DNA of 64,000 bases from Triplophysa rosa (GCF_024868665.1 NC_079910.1:9706976-9770975); one strand, 5' to 3'. Positions 1 through 10,739 are shown, counted from the first letter of the stretch. Notes: generated from the letters alone by a model not told the origin. A program made the numbers and translations.

Positions 1-1343
1 CTTACACTGAGAGAGCAGTAGAAACCATAGCATTGCGTCATTGTCTTTGAACAGGTTACAAAACCATTTTGACATGACAAACCCATGCATTACTATTTTC
101 ACTGGTTACTTCTGGGACATGAACAGCTGTTTTGGGGGCCACAGTCATAGGATGCAAGGGGTCTACAACATACACCGTCCCTTTATAGCAAGTGCTGGCA
201 GCATTGAAAAGTAACATTTTCTTTTGATACAAGATAGAAAACAAACGCGGTGAACACGTGATTTTTGTTCGATGACTGAACATGCCATGAATTTCAATGC
301 TTTTGCGTCCACCCGATGTGTCCTTTGAGTCTCTCTCATCTCTTCCAGTGTTACAGCGCCTCCCGATGTTGAGTTGATGTAACAACTGATTTTTTCCCGT
401 CGTACACAAGAAGTCCAGATTGACAAATCTGAGTAAATATATTATAAAAATGCAACATTTCTCCCAACTCGAATGAATGTCGAAACAGAAGAAATACAGG
501 TAATTTACATTGCAATGTAGTCATCCTGGTTAGCTACATTTCTGCCCTGAATGGAATGATGGAGATTGAAAAAACCAAGAGAAAATCAACTCAACACTTA
601 AAAAGATGCATGCAACAAGTGGTCATATAGTATATATATGTAATTGCTCTTTAGATATGCACAACACATGAGACAAACCACTGCAACGAAAAAATAGCAT
701 CTTCAAAATTCACAGTCTCATGTTTTTCTTTACTAATTATTACATCTCACAGGTCGATAGTGACATTTGCATGGAAAATAATGCTGAATTCTGAGGAATG
801 CTAAATATTATGTCAGCTACGATCATCTAGGGAGTCTCTGAATCACCGAGCGTTCACCCCTGTTAGTGGTATCATAAATGAGGAATATCGTACATAGACT
901 TGCTCAGCTTATTTCACGGATGCCGTCGTATCTCGATGAAGCAGAAAGTCATTTTTTAGATCTTTACGCGTAGTAATGGGCCGCAGCAACGGCTCAGAGG
1001 AATGTATGATGATTGCCGGATGTCGAGCGAGTTATGGCACCGAAAGGCAATCCAGACAGCACCGACCTCATCTGCCACAGTTCAAGTAATGAGCAAGTCA
1101 ATGTTGTTTTGTTTGTCGTCGAAACGGCACAGAAATAATACGCATTTTTGCATGTCTTGTGACACCATGTTCACCTGCAACTGAGGATGTGATTAAGTGT
1201 GGATGCAAAGATGAAAAGAAAAAAAAAGAAAATAATTAAAACAATGTAATTTTTCAAATATAAAATCAAAGAAAAGTGTACAAAAAATAGAAAAATAATT
1301 ACAGCAGTAGACATGGTGTTGGATAGAAAGAGGGGAAGCTGCA
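1..1343 (-). other. agrn: agrn 3' UTR / downstream flank
   Basis: This is the sequence downstream of the stop codon on the coding strand. No AATAAA or ATTAAA hexamer was found on the minus strand here; the only near match is a TATAAA at 182-187. The true polyadenylation site is therefore either a variant signal or beyond the left edge. The short open frames in this stretch look like chance, and I see no other gene. Confidence 0.6.
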
Positions 1344-1501
1344 CTATTTGGCAGAACAGTGTAATATTTTGGGACTGTTTAAGGCGTCCTCCACCAGATG
1401 CAGTTCCACCCCGTCAACTATCACATCTTTAACACATCCAACAAAGCCTGTGCTGTAAGCCTTGGGCAACCGGCGAGCAACAGTCAGCTCCTCCAGACCA
1501 C
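1344..1501 (-). CDS. agrn: agrin terminal coding exon: end of LG3 and stop
   Basis: This exon encodes the last ~51 residues of agrin and a TAG stop at 1344-1346. It completes laminin G domain 3, the C-terminal domain that binds LRP4 and activates MuSK. The acceptor AG follows a pyrimidine-rich tract rich in CTCTC, and the entry phase is 1. The reading holds the LG signature YSTGFVGCVKDVIVDGVEL followed by HLVEDA, then the closing cysteine ILHCSAK. Vertebrate agrins end the same way (AYGTGFVGC...LHLLEDA...C). The open frame upstream of 1501 is intron read-through, so the start used here is the acceptor. Confidence 0.96.
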
Positions 1502-2777
1502 CTTGAGAGCAGAGAAAGAACAGAAAGATCCCATCAGGTACACATGATTCACCGCACACTACTTGAAATTTTTGTCATTTTGACAGCCCATCTCCCCAAT
1601 TCATCTTCATTATTTATTAACACCTTTTCCTTTTTGTGTTTCACAGAAGAATAAACACTTTTGGGGATTTGGGGAAAACTATTTTTTAAGTGAACGTGGT
1701 GTGGGTTTCAATCCTAGATTTTTGTATGTTTTGTGTGTTCTTAACTATTGTATATAACCAGCATGTATGCAAATTCAAAGTTAGTCTAAAGTGTTGGTCA
1801 AAGATTTACAGAAACAGAAGATAGATATACAGTATGAACACAATGCAGGCTAGCTACATCGTTTATTAAAAACTAACGAACAGCCTGTGGGTTATGGAAA
1901 TTCAGCACTGTAGACTGTTGAAAACTTTATCATTCCCAAAACACACCGGTGTCTAACGTGGAAGAGACAGACTGTGAAAGGATGGAGACAGGTGAACGGA
2001 ACTCAGGAACAGGTGAAAAGATCAAACAGTGCTTTTGGAAACCCGGGCTCCAGGGATGTGGGCTGAAAGTTTTCAGAGTGAGAGCTTCTCACCCTCAGGG
2101 ACCTGACACTGTCAAAAATCCTCTCTTTGAGCATGGCTAAAAATGTACATCGCGCTCAGATTGTTTGCTTCGGACCAAAAGACTGACAGGGCTAATTTCA
2201 AGTGAATTACATCTTGATAAGTAAATAAAAGACGGTATTTGACAGGATTTTTTTTAGGAGAGAGCCCTTGATGTTCAAGCTGTGTAAGAATAATGTATTC
2301 TCGCCACCGGGCATCCACAACACCTGTTCCACTGATGCTGGCTGGCCTTGCGCTACTCGACACAAACACATTTCTCAAGTAATTCTAGGCCACTAAGATG
2401 TTGCCTCCTCAAAATTGTCTCTCATGAGCTTGGTTTGTCATTAAAAAAACACACTGAGGCTTTGAGATATTAAACCATAGATGTTACCCTACAGCGGAAA
2501 CTCATCCTGGAATTAAAAATAACTTCCTACAAACCTCTAACAAGTCAATAACGTGTTTTAACATCTCGATTTTTAATTCGCACTGAAGTGCATCCGTGAA
2601 GTTCTTGTGTAATGCTCAGGTGAAATGAGATTTAGCTTTTAAAAACGCATGCTGTGGGGCAAGATCCAATTAGAGAGTACAAGCTAAATGGAGACTGTAG
2701 ATATTCTGTGTGGCGGTGCAGGTGTGTTGGTTACAAATGAGCAAAGATTTAGCAAAAGAGTTTACTCAAGGACTTAC
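1502..2777 (-). other. agrn intron (last)
   Basis: 1,276-bp intron between the last two coding exons, with donor gtaagtc and a CT-rich acceptor tract. It is AT-rich and I recognise no repeat family or coding potential in it. The two open frames around 1949-2378 are isolated and lack any recognisable motif. Confidence 0.8.
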
Positions 2778-2881
2778 CCAACCAGAGTGCGCCGTCTGTG
2801 TCCAGCTGTGTGGCGGCCAGGGGTGATGACCCGGTGACAGCTGCCTCATTACCGACCTGCAGAGAGCCATCTCTGAGCGCT
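2778..2881 (-). CDS. agrn: agrin exon: LG3, penultimate
   Basis: 104-nt exon, phase 2 in and phase 1 out, in laminin G domain 3. It reads [36 protein letters not shown]. This is the beta-strand pair of the LG jelly roll that ends in the conserved [11 protein letters not shown] turn of vertebrate agrins. The acceptor is TTCACAG and the donor gtaagtcc. It is too short and too flanked by in-frame stops to show as a long open frame; it was located by homology and phase. Confidence 0.95.
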
Positions 2882-3610
2882 CTGTGAAGAAAAAAGAAGA
2901 AAAAAGCATAGCATTAAAAACAAACAGAGTTCATTTGCAAAAGCAGATAACTCAGTCTTTTTAAATATTCAAAATCAGGTCATATAGTATACATTTTTTA
3001 AATAATTTTTTGTTTTGTTTTGCCATGTGTTAGTTAGCTGTATTTTTTTAAGTTATCAAAACAACCCCAAATAACTCTGCTGTATAAGTCCGCTAAAGAT
3101 CTAGAGATCTGGAAAACATCTGCTGTGGAAAAACATCTGCTAAACATCGTAAGGGCAGTTTGACATGCATTCTAAATTACAAACATCTAACAGGCATCTT
3201 CTAGCTGTCTATATGACATCTGACAGCAGACGTCTCAGAGACGTATTGCAGATGAGCAAACCAAAAAAATGTCACGCAGATGGAAATGCAGACATCAAAT
3301 AGGTGTCTGCCATATGTATGTGTGCTATCAGGGACCCAACTGCAGTTTGATTGATATAACTTGGAACGCTCAAACACTTCTGTGTAAAACTATGCGAAGA
3401 CGACTTTTTGCACGAACTTGCACTAAATATAAATTTGTAGCTAACAAAACAGTAGAAGTCTATTGAAGTTAGTTCTCTTTAGCAGTGGGAACAACAGACA
3501 GAAAAAACTACAACCTTTGGTGAATGTAAATGTCGCCCTCTAGAGGCAAACCTGTGGAAACAACTGTAATAACTTTCTCTAGTCTTTGAGTTATCTTCAC
3601 GTTGCATTAC
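2882..3610 (-). other. agrn intron with dispersed repeat fragment
   Basis: 729-bp intron. Roughly 3085-3475 resembles a dispersed fish repeat, with repeated acatctgctgtgg / acatctgctaaac and cagacgtctcagagacgta motifs. The class is not determined. Confidence 0.5.
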
Positions 3611-3835
3611 CTGCTGGCCTTAATTCGTATCCAATGGTTTGTGTTGACCCGCACAGAGGAGCGTAGCACCACAGGCTTGGAGCCAAGGTCGTAGGTCATC
3701 TGGACCCATCCGTCCACGATGGCAAGAGCGATGTAGTCAGAACGCTCTACTCCCTTCCCGCTCCACAAAATCAAACCGTGGGTAGCCTCGGTCTTAATGC
3801 TCAGCTCAAATTTATTCACCAGCAGGGCCTTCTCA
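3611..3835 (-). CDS. agrn: agrin exon: LG3 core, downstream of the Z site
   Basis: 225-nt exon, phase 2 in and phase 2 out, encoding most of laminin G domain 3. It opens with the residues that follow the Z splice site (S)[20 protein letters not shown], then [19 protein letters not shown] and [20 protein letters not shown]. The WSGK and [10 protein letters not shown] segments are diagnostic for agrin LG3. The first base completes a split codon whose first two bases come from the constitutive LG3a exon, z8 or z11. The acceptor is TAATCTAG and the donor gtaatgcaa. Confidence 0.97.
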
Positions 3836-4100
3836 CTAGATTAAAGAGAAAAAGCAGTCGCGATCACAAAGTCATCCCTGTTCAGGTGAGGGCGTGTTAA
3901 AAACAAGACCATGAGACCTTCCTGCTACTTAGACAATATAGTGTAAAAAATCAAAACCCTGTGGTTGTGCATTATCTACATAGGTGCATTAACTAATGAG
4001 CAATATGGTGCACGATTGAACCGTTGTGAGTGTTCAGATCTTCATAGAACATCAGTAAAACTAGGCCACGAGGGGAAGGGGGTTGTCTTTTGAACATGAA

Positions 4101-4134
4101 TGTGTATGTGTGTGTGAGAGAGAGAGAGAGAGAG
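4101..4134. repeat. (TG)n(AG)n microsatellite
   Basis: A short run of TG dinucleotides passes directly into about nine AG dinucleotides. It is an ordinary intronic simple repeat, possibly polymorphic. Confidence 0.9.
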
Positions 4135-6314
4135 CTGGTGACACACTTTAGGTTATCTACAAGCTAAGACTTCCTATCTTGCCTGCAAGCTCTCGATTTG
4201 CTCTTCCTGCACAGGGAGCACTAAGGAAGGACGCTCATATTAGCTGATGTGCTTTTTGATCTAGTTGCCTGGATGCACCCCCCTCATAGAAGGTGTATAA
4301 GAAAATGTGACATCTGGTTGTCCTTGAGGAAATCAGTCAATGTCACTCTGACAACCATGGCCTATGGAGACATCACGCTTTTGTTCAAGCCATCGGGGGA
4401 ACCCGATCGTCTCCGACACACCTCCCCGAATACTAGCCGAGATACGCCACAGAGGAAAGAAGCTATTTTCACAACAATTCTTTTTTGCTCTGTGGTGCAT
4501 CTGTAGTCGCTAACCTCAAGAGGGACATTATTCGAGCGAGAGTGTGCGTTTGAGTCAGGATGGTAAATAGATGCACGGGGGCTTGTTTGCTAAATCAGGT
4601 AATGTGTAAACAGGAGCAAGACAAGTGAGAACAACACGAAAAAAGACACAAACAAGACAAAGACAAAACACAGACGAGACGGCAATAGAGAGACGATGGA
4701 CACAAAACACAGAAGCGGAGAAAGCAGATGGTGACTGGGCTTGTATCTTCACACCACACCAACACCAATCTCTGCAGGTGTGGCACGCTCAACCAAACCG
4801 CGATCTCACCAATTGTGTTTATTTGTCAGTTTGTCTGTAGCTATGTTTCCTCATGTGGTGAGGTTCAGCGAACATATCGATCGCAGGTGTATTTTCAAAT
4901 AAGAGTTAAACCTGTATAACTGGAAAGAGCCCGAAGTCAAACAGTGCATGTTGTCTCCGGTACCGGAAACCACTCGGTTACCCCAAGGATCATCGCCGGC
5001 TCAAGTTAATCAGACCACGAAAGCAGGAGCGTATTTTTTCTGGTCTGCCACGTGGCCGTCGACCTGACTGACAACTCCAATTTTGTCTCACAATGTTTGC
5101 GAGCTCAATTTAGGATTCTAGAATCGGGAAATTCATTATGCAAATTTTCTGATGAGGCCGTGATGGCGTAAGGCTGAATAATTATTTGGTGTAATTGAAT
5201 TCCTTTCCGATGAGACACACGTAATGTGCTGACTGGACTCTTTCCATAGGCCTTCCCTGCGCAGGGCCCCAGGCCAGAGCACCACTATGAGGGCAGCTAA
5301 CTATGATTACACACCACTCTGCTGAGCTCATTATTGGTAGTGTCCCATTAGGATCATAAGCATCTAGAACATTCTGAAGAAAAGTTGTATTTCTGATTTC
5401 ATTAACACAACCGGACCTTTGGGATTAATCGTAGATTATGCGTTTCAATTTTGGATGAATACTTTTAGCACAGCACGTGTAATAAAGTGCTACCATTTAC
5501 ACATAACATACGCAAGCTTTGAGTAATTCCTACTGTCCACCTATAGGGGGCAGTGGCACACATAGGAATGTTCACGCGCAAGTCACTTTTTTTGTACAAT
5601 AAAAGCACGATAAAAGAATCATAAAAGCAGTCCATACACTTCGTGCATCATATCGTCAAGCCTTCTGGAGTCGTACAAAAGCTTCACTTCCCCTCACTGT
5701 ACCTATATCTCCTATATCTAATTCGATACGCTGCATACTTTAAAGCCCCCCGTGATGAAAATCAAGTTTCAATGATAATGTTTTCAATGTTTTAATGCTA
5801 ATGTGAGCTGGTGTGACTGAGTGGAGGCGGAGACGAATTTGCATATGCACGGTTTCACATGTACTAAATAAAACAAGGTCGCATTCAAGCTTTTTTAAGG
5901 CATGAAAAATTATTTTCACAGAGAAACTTTGTTGATCAAAGATAAGCCAAAAATGTGCGACTACAAGGGGACTTTGAATTTGCTATGCTGAGGACATGTG
6001 ATACAATTTTCAATGATGATTGGCTACATCACACACTGCTGAAGCAAACAAAGATTTTCAGTAAATACTGACCTAACTTTCAGTCTGATTCTTACACAAA
6101 GCTTTTGTTTACCTGAGATGACTCGCGAAATGGTTACATGAACTACTTTCATGTTCACTATCAATGGTGACAGAATTTGAAGCCTACTTCCAGTGTAGTA
6201 TTCCTTTAAATACACGCCTCTCACATTAGATTTCAACGTGTCACCACAAGCTGGGTTACACGACAAGGACCCTGGCCTTTAGCCTGTGTAGGACGGCTGG
6301 GTGTGGAAGGACGG

Positions 6315-6319
6315 CATGC
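6315..6319 (-). promoter_or_regulatory. GCATG motif downstream of z11 exon
   Basis: On the coding strand a GCATG pentamer starts 33 nt past the z11 donor. GCATG is the core binding motif of Rbfox proteins, which usually promote inclusion when bound downstream of an exon. The motif is directly visible; a role in z11 splicing is inference. Confidence 0.4.
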
Positions 6320-6351
6320 CATTGAAAACAGTTCAAGCAGAGGGGACTCAC

Positions 6352-6384
6352 CTCTGGTCAGATGGGTTCTCCAGTGACTCAGGG
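6352..6384 (-). CDS. agrn: agrin alternative exon z11 (33 nt)
   Basis: 33-nt exon of the Z alternative splice site in LG3, equivalent to mouse exon 33. It sits after a CTTGCTCTTCTAAG acceptor and before a strong gtgagtcc donor. Phase is 2 in and 2 out, so inclusion adds exactly 11 residues. It reads (D/S)PESLENPSDQ(S), close to the mammalian and chick insert that begins PETLDS. The first residue is Asp after z8 or Ser after the constitutive exon. Exact length, phase, position and the PES/PET start make the call firm although the exon is invisible to ORF methods. Confidence 0.93.
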
Positions 6385-6413
6385 CTTAGAAGAGCAAGGG
6401 AAGAAATGATAGG

Positions 6414-6419
6414 CATGCA
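6414..6419 (-). promoter_or_regulatory. TGCATG motif upstream of z11 exon
   Basis: The hexamer TGCATG, the full Rbfox motif, lies about 30 nt upstream of the z11 acceptor on the coding strand. Upstream binding usually represses inclusion, opposite to the GCATG found downstream. Function is inferred from the motif alone. Confidence 0.4.
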
Positions 6420-6832
6420 ATAAGTGCAAAAAGGGGAGGAGGGGAAAAACAGGGTTCGCATACACAGACACAAGATGTGCCAAGAAACAGGAATGCCAGC
6501 TGCGTGACCTTCCTGGATTATTTTAGTCGACCAGTAGTTATGCCATCATGGGCAAAGTCACGAGATAATCAGACAACCAAGTGATATTAATGTTTTAAAC
6601 TCATACTGTACAGTCAACAATGAATCCATCATAATATCATCTAGTGAAGTGAGAAAATGAAAAAAGCTAAGGGTGCGTTTCAGTGGTAATGTATGAAAAA
6701 GCAAAAGCAATATCATGTCTATTGGACCGAAGCCAATGAAATGTTCTCCCAAAACCAAGTGACCTGCCTATTGAGACACCACGCTATGAATCAAAGCTTG
6801 TTCCAACAGCTAGAAAACCTAATTATACTGCC

Positions 6833-7096
6833 ACTTAAAGGAACAGTTCACCCAAAAATAAAAATTCTGTCATTTATTCACCCGCATGTCATTCAAAACC
6901 TGTATGTGGAACACAAAAGAATATATTTTGAGAAGTGGCTTTGTGTCCATACAATATAGTCAATGTTATTTGGTTACCAATATTTAAAAAAATATTTTCT
7001 TTTGTGTTCTGTAGTAGAACGAATGTCAAACAGGTTTGGAATGTCATGAGGGTGCGAAAATAATGAAAGAATTTTTGGGTGAACTATACCTTTAAG
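6833..7096. mobile_element. cyprinid-type inverted-repeat element (family 1)
   Basis: A ~264-bp non-autonomous element. The left end reads cttaaaggaacagttcaccc and the right end gggtgaactatacctttaag, forming terminal inverted repeats. The interior has the family hallmarks: a cattattcaccc stretch, tacaatatagtcaatgtta, ggttaccaatatt and cttttgtgttctg. Related copies in this window are at 9505-10739, 52308-53158, 53788-54007 and 61034-62440. Confidence 0.8.
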
Positions 7097-8487
7097 ATCC
7101 CTTGTTCTCACAAGGATCTCACATATCCTTCTTATACAAGAAAACGCTATAAAATGGTACAAAAATGAGATAAATGTAAATAACAAATATACCCAATACC
7201 GGGAAATGGACTAATACCCAATATTTGTGCATGCTATATATTATGCTTACTTTAGTAGCACGCCGTTAGTTTAGCAACACGCTGACATCAAACTAAAGAT
7301 ATGCAGCTCATGTAGAGCGATTCAAATCACTTAAGTGGTTCCATCATGGTTATAATGCTGTTTTTGAAATCCTAAGCACGGGTAAATTGATCCAAGTTTG
7401 CCGAGCTAAAGAGAGGGAATAAAGACAGATGAAGAGCACAGTAAACACTAACAGAAACATTACTCCAAAGATCCAGCGCCACTGTGTCCTCTGAGGAATT
7501 CATTAACTTTTAGGGCTCTTTTCAAAACCAGATCATGCTGAATTGATGACACTCGCGAAGGGCCGGTGAGCTTCCTTGCTTGAGATTCATTTTAATCTGC
7601 CACTTCATTTGTTAAGGAAGTGACACGCATTAAACCCCGAGAAGGGTCAATGAAGAAGGCCTTCTTCTTAACCGTTATTGATGTCTGCAGTGGGTCGGTT
7701 TCTATGCTGGACGGAGCCCCTTTTATGGCGGCCGGTTTTTGAGAGACAAATCCTTAATTAATGTGCCACGTTCTCTCATCTCAGGCACAATTATTAGAAA
7801 TCACAGTTAGCGATTTGACAGACAAACTGATGTGGCTTAAAAGCCAGACAGAAACTTTTCATGGAGAATAATACATAACATAATTCCATTTAATCAAGCT
7901 GCCAGCTTTTAAAGGGCTCGGCGCAGCCACTTAGACACTTAATTACATTCAGAAGGAAACAAATCATTTAAAATAAGAATCACTAAAAGGAACACAATAA
8001 CAGATTGAGCATTCCTCTAATGGAACGGCAAAATGCCATTTAAACCCACCTAAAGTACCAACTAAATATTGATGCATACCGCGCTTTAAAAAATTCAATA
8101 AGTAAAAAAAACGACTTGTACTTAAAAGGCGCTTCATCCATATTTTCATAAGGATGAATATATGCAGACATATTTTTAAATTCAGTTCAGGTACTTTCAT
8201 GCACAATTTCTATCAGCGTATCACAATGCTCATCATCATTCATGCCAAACATGCAATTCTGAAACTGTTTTCTGATGCAGCCGATGACAATGATGCAACA
8301 TTTCCTGGAAATAGACTGTCATGTAGAAAAAAAACATCTCGATATATAATTGATAAGAGCCCTGGATGTTTCAAAAGTCTATGCGTGATGTAAATGGGAA
8401 TGCTTTATGTTGGGTTTAGTCAATGGTTTGTCTAAAAGGTTAGTTTTTTTAATTTAATCCATCCCAGAATGTTTCTGGATTACTTAC

Positions 8488-8511
8488 TCTGGGATCTCAT
8501 TGGTCAGTTGG
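8488..8511 (-). CDS. agrn: agrin alternative exon z8 (24 nt)
   Basis: 24-nt exon of the Z site, equivalent to mouse exon 32. It reads (S)QLTNEIP(D) against mammalian and avian ELTNEIPA/ELANEIPV. The Asn-Glu-Ile tripeptide, which contacts LRP4 in the neural agrin complex, is intact. The acceptor CCACTCTCAAG follows a long pyrimidine tract and the donor is the near-consensus gtaagtaa. Phase is 2 in and 2 out, so exactly eight residues are added and the frame is kept. The leading Glu of other vertebrates is Gln here. Exact length, phase and motif make this a firm call. Confidence 0.95.
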
Positions 8512-9185
8512 CTTGAGAGTGGAGGAAAGACAACAAAGGACACTCGAATGAGACAGACAGACAAGAGAATAGACAACAGAAACTACGTGTCCAGACAGAC
8601 AGGCAAAACACATAACAGAAATGTGTGACTATAGCTATGATTAGTTATTTAAATCTATTCATTTTGCGTTCAGAAAATTTGTAGACACCCCCTATATAGC
8701 AGATCTAGTAAATTGATGCAGGACATAAAGAAAGCAAAGTACATATACATGAGACAGGAATAAAGATCACAGACACATCAGACCAAGGAATTATCCAATA
8801 ACCGCACAATGTTTGATTACCAATTATCAAGATGTGCTTAAGGATATGTGCTCTAGTGAAGACGTGTGGTTTTGGGCTCCAAGCGAGTGGGTGGTAAGGA
8901 AAGGTTCATTACAGTATATAAGCAATGTGGTCATGAGACTCCTCGGGTGCTGTGCTAATTGGAACCAGCCAGAGTTCACAGAATACCAAAGAGACAGTCC
9001 GCCAAAAGTAGTAATTGATGAAATCAAGCTATTAGACAAAACGAGGAAGCATGACGGGTCTAAAATGGAGTTTGAATAATCTAGCTTGTCATCACCCCTC
9101 AATGAGCGGTAATACCAAGATATAGAGCACCTGGGCGGGTTTTGATTTGATTGTTCGGAAGGTCATCGGCGTGTGCTGACATTAC
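8512..9185 (-). other. agrn intron between LG3a and z8
   Basis: 674-bp intron. Its 3' end is a long pyrimidine-rich tract (rich in TGTCTG and CTTTCCTCC on the coding strand) serving z8. The overlapping open frames on both strands near 8813-9102 show no motif and appear to be chance. Confidence 0.75.
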
Positions 9186-9273
9186 CTCTTGGTGACCCCG
9201 TTGTGATATTCGATGAATGTATGGCCATCGAAAGCAATGGCCTCTGTGTCCCCGGCGGATTTCTCGTATATTG
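9186..9273 (-). CDS. agrn: agrin exon: LG3 start with neurotrypsin beta site
   Basis: 88-nt exon, phase 1 in and 2 out. It encodes (T)IYEKSAGDTEAIAFDGHTF and then IEYHNGVTK, the beginning of laminin G domain 3. The Glu-Lys-Ser-Ala-Gly-Asp motif matches the beta cleavage site of neurotrypsin (Lys-Ser), which releases the C-terminal LG3 fragment. The exon ends with AG of a split Ser/Arg codon, the entry point to the Z splice site. Acceptor TCCCATCCAG, donor gtaatgtc. Confidence 0.95.
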
Positions 9274-9504
9274 CTGGATGGGAGGAGAGAAGATGAATTG
9301 AAATTACACAGATCGATGCGAGACACTGTTTAATTAAAGAGAAGCAGGAAACGTGTGATGTATGGCACACTTCATGCTTGCGTGGCTTAATTAAGAGGAT
9401 AAAACAGTAAGAGCCAGCAAGGTTAATGAGGTGAGCAAAAGTTCCTCAGTGTTTTGTGAATGTGTTTGTGCTGGAACTGTTAACTTAAAAAGTTAAAATT
9501 ATAT

Positions 9505-10739
9505 CTTTATTAAAGTGATAGTTTACAAAAAAACTTATCTAAACTTTTGTCATCTTAACCTGTATTACTTTCTTTCTTCTGCAGAACACAAAAGAAGATT
9601 TTTTAAATAGTGTTGGTAACAAAAAACGCTAAGGTTACTCACGTAATCCCAGTTCCCTGAGATAACGGGAACGAGCATTGCGTTTAGCTAAATGCTATGG
9701 GAAAACTCCTGTTTTATCTGGTACTGAAGCCTTATTGGATAACGTCTGTGAAAAACACACACCAATGGTGTTTGAGCCCGCCATTTTGGGTGGTACGGCT
9801 CACCTATATAAGTCCGGGCCGAATGCCATTCAGCACCATATTCGACTGAAGTGCGATGAAAAGGCTCGCTGCGTGGCACTGTAGCATGACATGCTACGCA
9901 ATGCTCGTTCCCATTATCTCAGGGAACCGGGGTTACGTGAGTAACCTTAGCGTTCCCTTTCTATACGGTTCACTTCGTATTGCGTTTAGCTAAACGCTAT
10001 GGGAATCATATCCCATCACGCCGTGCTACAACGAACCCAAAGAATGCGTGCGATCCGGGAAGTGGCTCGGTCGGGGACGAGAGGAGAGGAGCTCGCAGTG
10101 GGGGCAGCCTGATCCTGTGAGAGCAGTCTCGGCGTGGGTACATCCAAGGCAGATGACGCACTCTGAGTGGTGATCCTCGGTGGGCAGAGAGGCTCGACAG
10201 GAGCCGCAATGCCTAAGCGCCATTTGAAACAACGTGCTTGTTAGCTCTTTTAAGAAATTTGCTCTTCGGATAACCACAGGGGAATGCTCAAAATGGTGTA
10301 TTCCGCTGCCGGGCTTGATCGACGGAGAGTAGGCTTCTTCTTCTTTGGAGCAGCGAGATGTCGCGCTGAAGGAGAAAAATGGTGCTGAATGGCGTTCGGC
10401 CCGGACTTATATAGGCGAGCGGTACCGCTTGAAATGGCGGGCTCAAACGCCATTAGTCTGTGTTTTTCACAGACGTTATCCAATAAGGCTTCAGTATCGG
10501 ATAAAACAGGAGTTTTCCAGTTTTAGCTAAACGCAATGCGAAGTGAACCGTATCGAAAGGGAACTTGTGGCACCCATTGACTTTTTGTGTGCATACAATA
10601 GAAGTCAATGGGTGCCATCGGTTTTTGGGTACCAACACTGTGTTCTGCAGAAGAAAGAAAGTCATACAGGTTTGAAGTGACAAGAGGGTGAGTAAATGAT
10701 AACAGAATTATCATTTTTGGGTGAGCTATTTCTTTAATG
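9505..10739. mobile_element. family-1 element split by a foldback insertion
   Basis: The two flanks (about 9505-9620 and 10565-10739) form one copy of the family-1 repeat. The left flank carries taaagtgatagttta...cttctgcagaacacaaaag and the right carries cacccattgacttt...gggtgagctatttctttaa. The break falls at ggtaac / gtggcaccc, where intact copies read continuously. The separating ~0.94 kb is a different, palindromic element. Confidence 0.75.
9621..10564. mobile_element. foldback (palindromic) element mosaic, nested
   Basis: It contains two stacked inverted repeats. Pair A is 9625-9682 against 9897-9954 (aacgctaaggttactcacg and its complement). Pair B is 9952-10004 against 10522-10564 (gttccctttc-atacggttcac). 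A third inverted pair, about 9688-9841 against 10376-10526, links the halves. No transposase is visible. The ends resemble a common cyprinid non-autonomous DNA element, but I cannot name the family. Confidence 0.7.

Larger units (their letters stand above)
3836..6351 (-). other. agrn intron between z11 and constitutive LG3 exon
   Basis: 2,516-bp intron just downstream of the z11 alternative exon, so a likely site of splicing control. It contains a TG/AG microsatellite near 4101-4134. The stretch about 5740-6010 has the look of a dispersed fish repeat (tttaaagccccccgtgatg start) but no clear ends. No coding region was seen. Confidence 0.6.
6385..8487 (-). other. agrn intron between z8 and z11
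   Basis: 2,103-bp intron separating the two Z exons. It contains an inverted-repeat transposable element at 6833-7096 and a TGCATG motif just before z11. The remainder is AT-rich with no recognised feature. Confidence 0.7.

Noticed and set aside
5740..6010. Suspected dispersed repeat starting tttaaagccccccgtgatg
   Set aside because: No convincing ends or second copy in the window; mentioned only within the intron entry.
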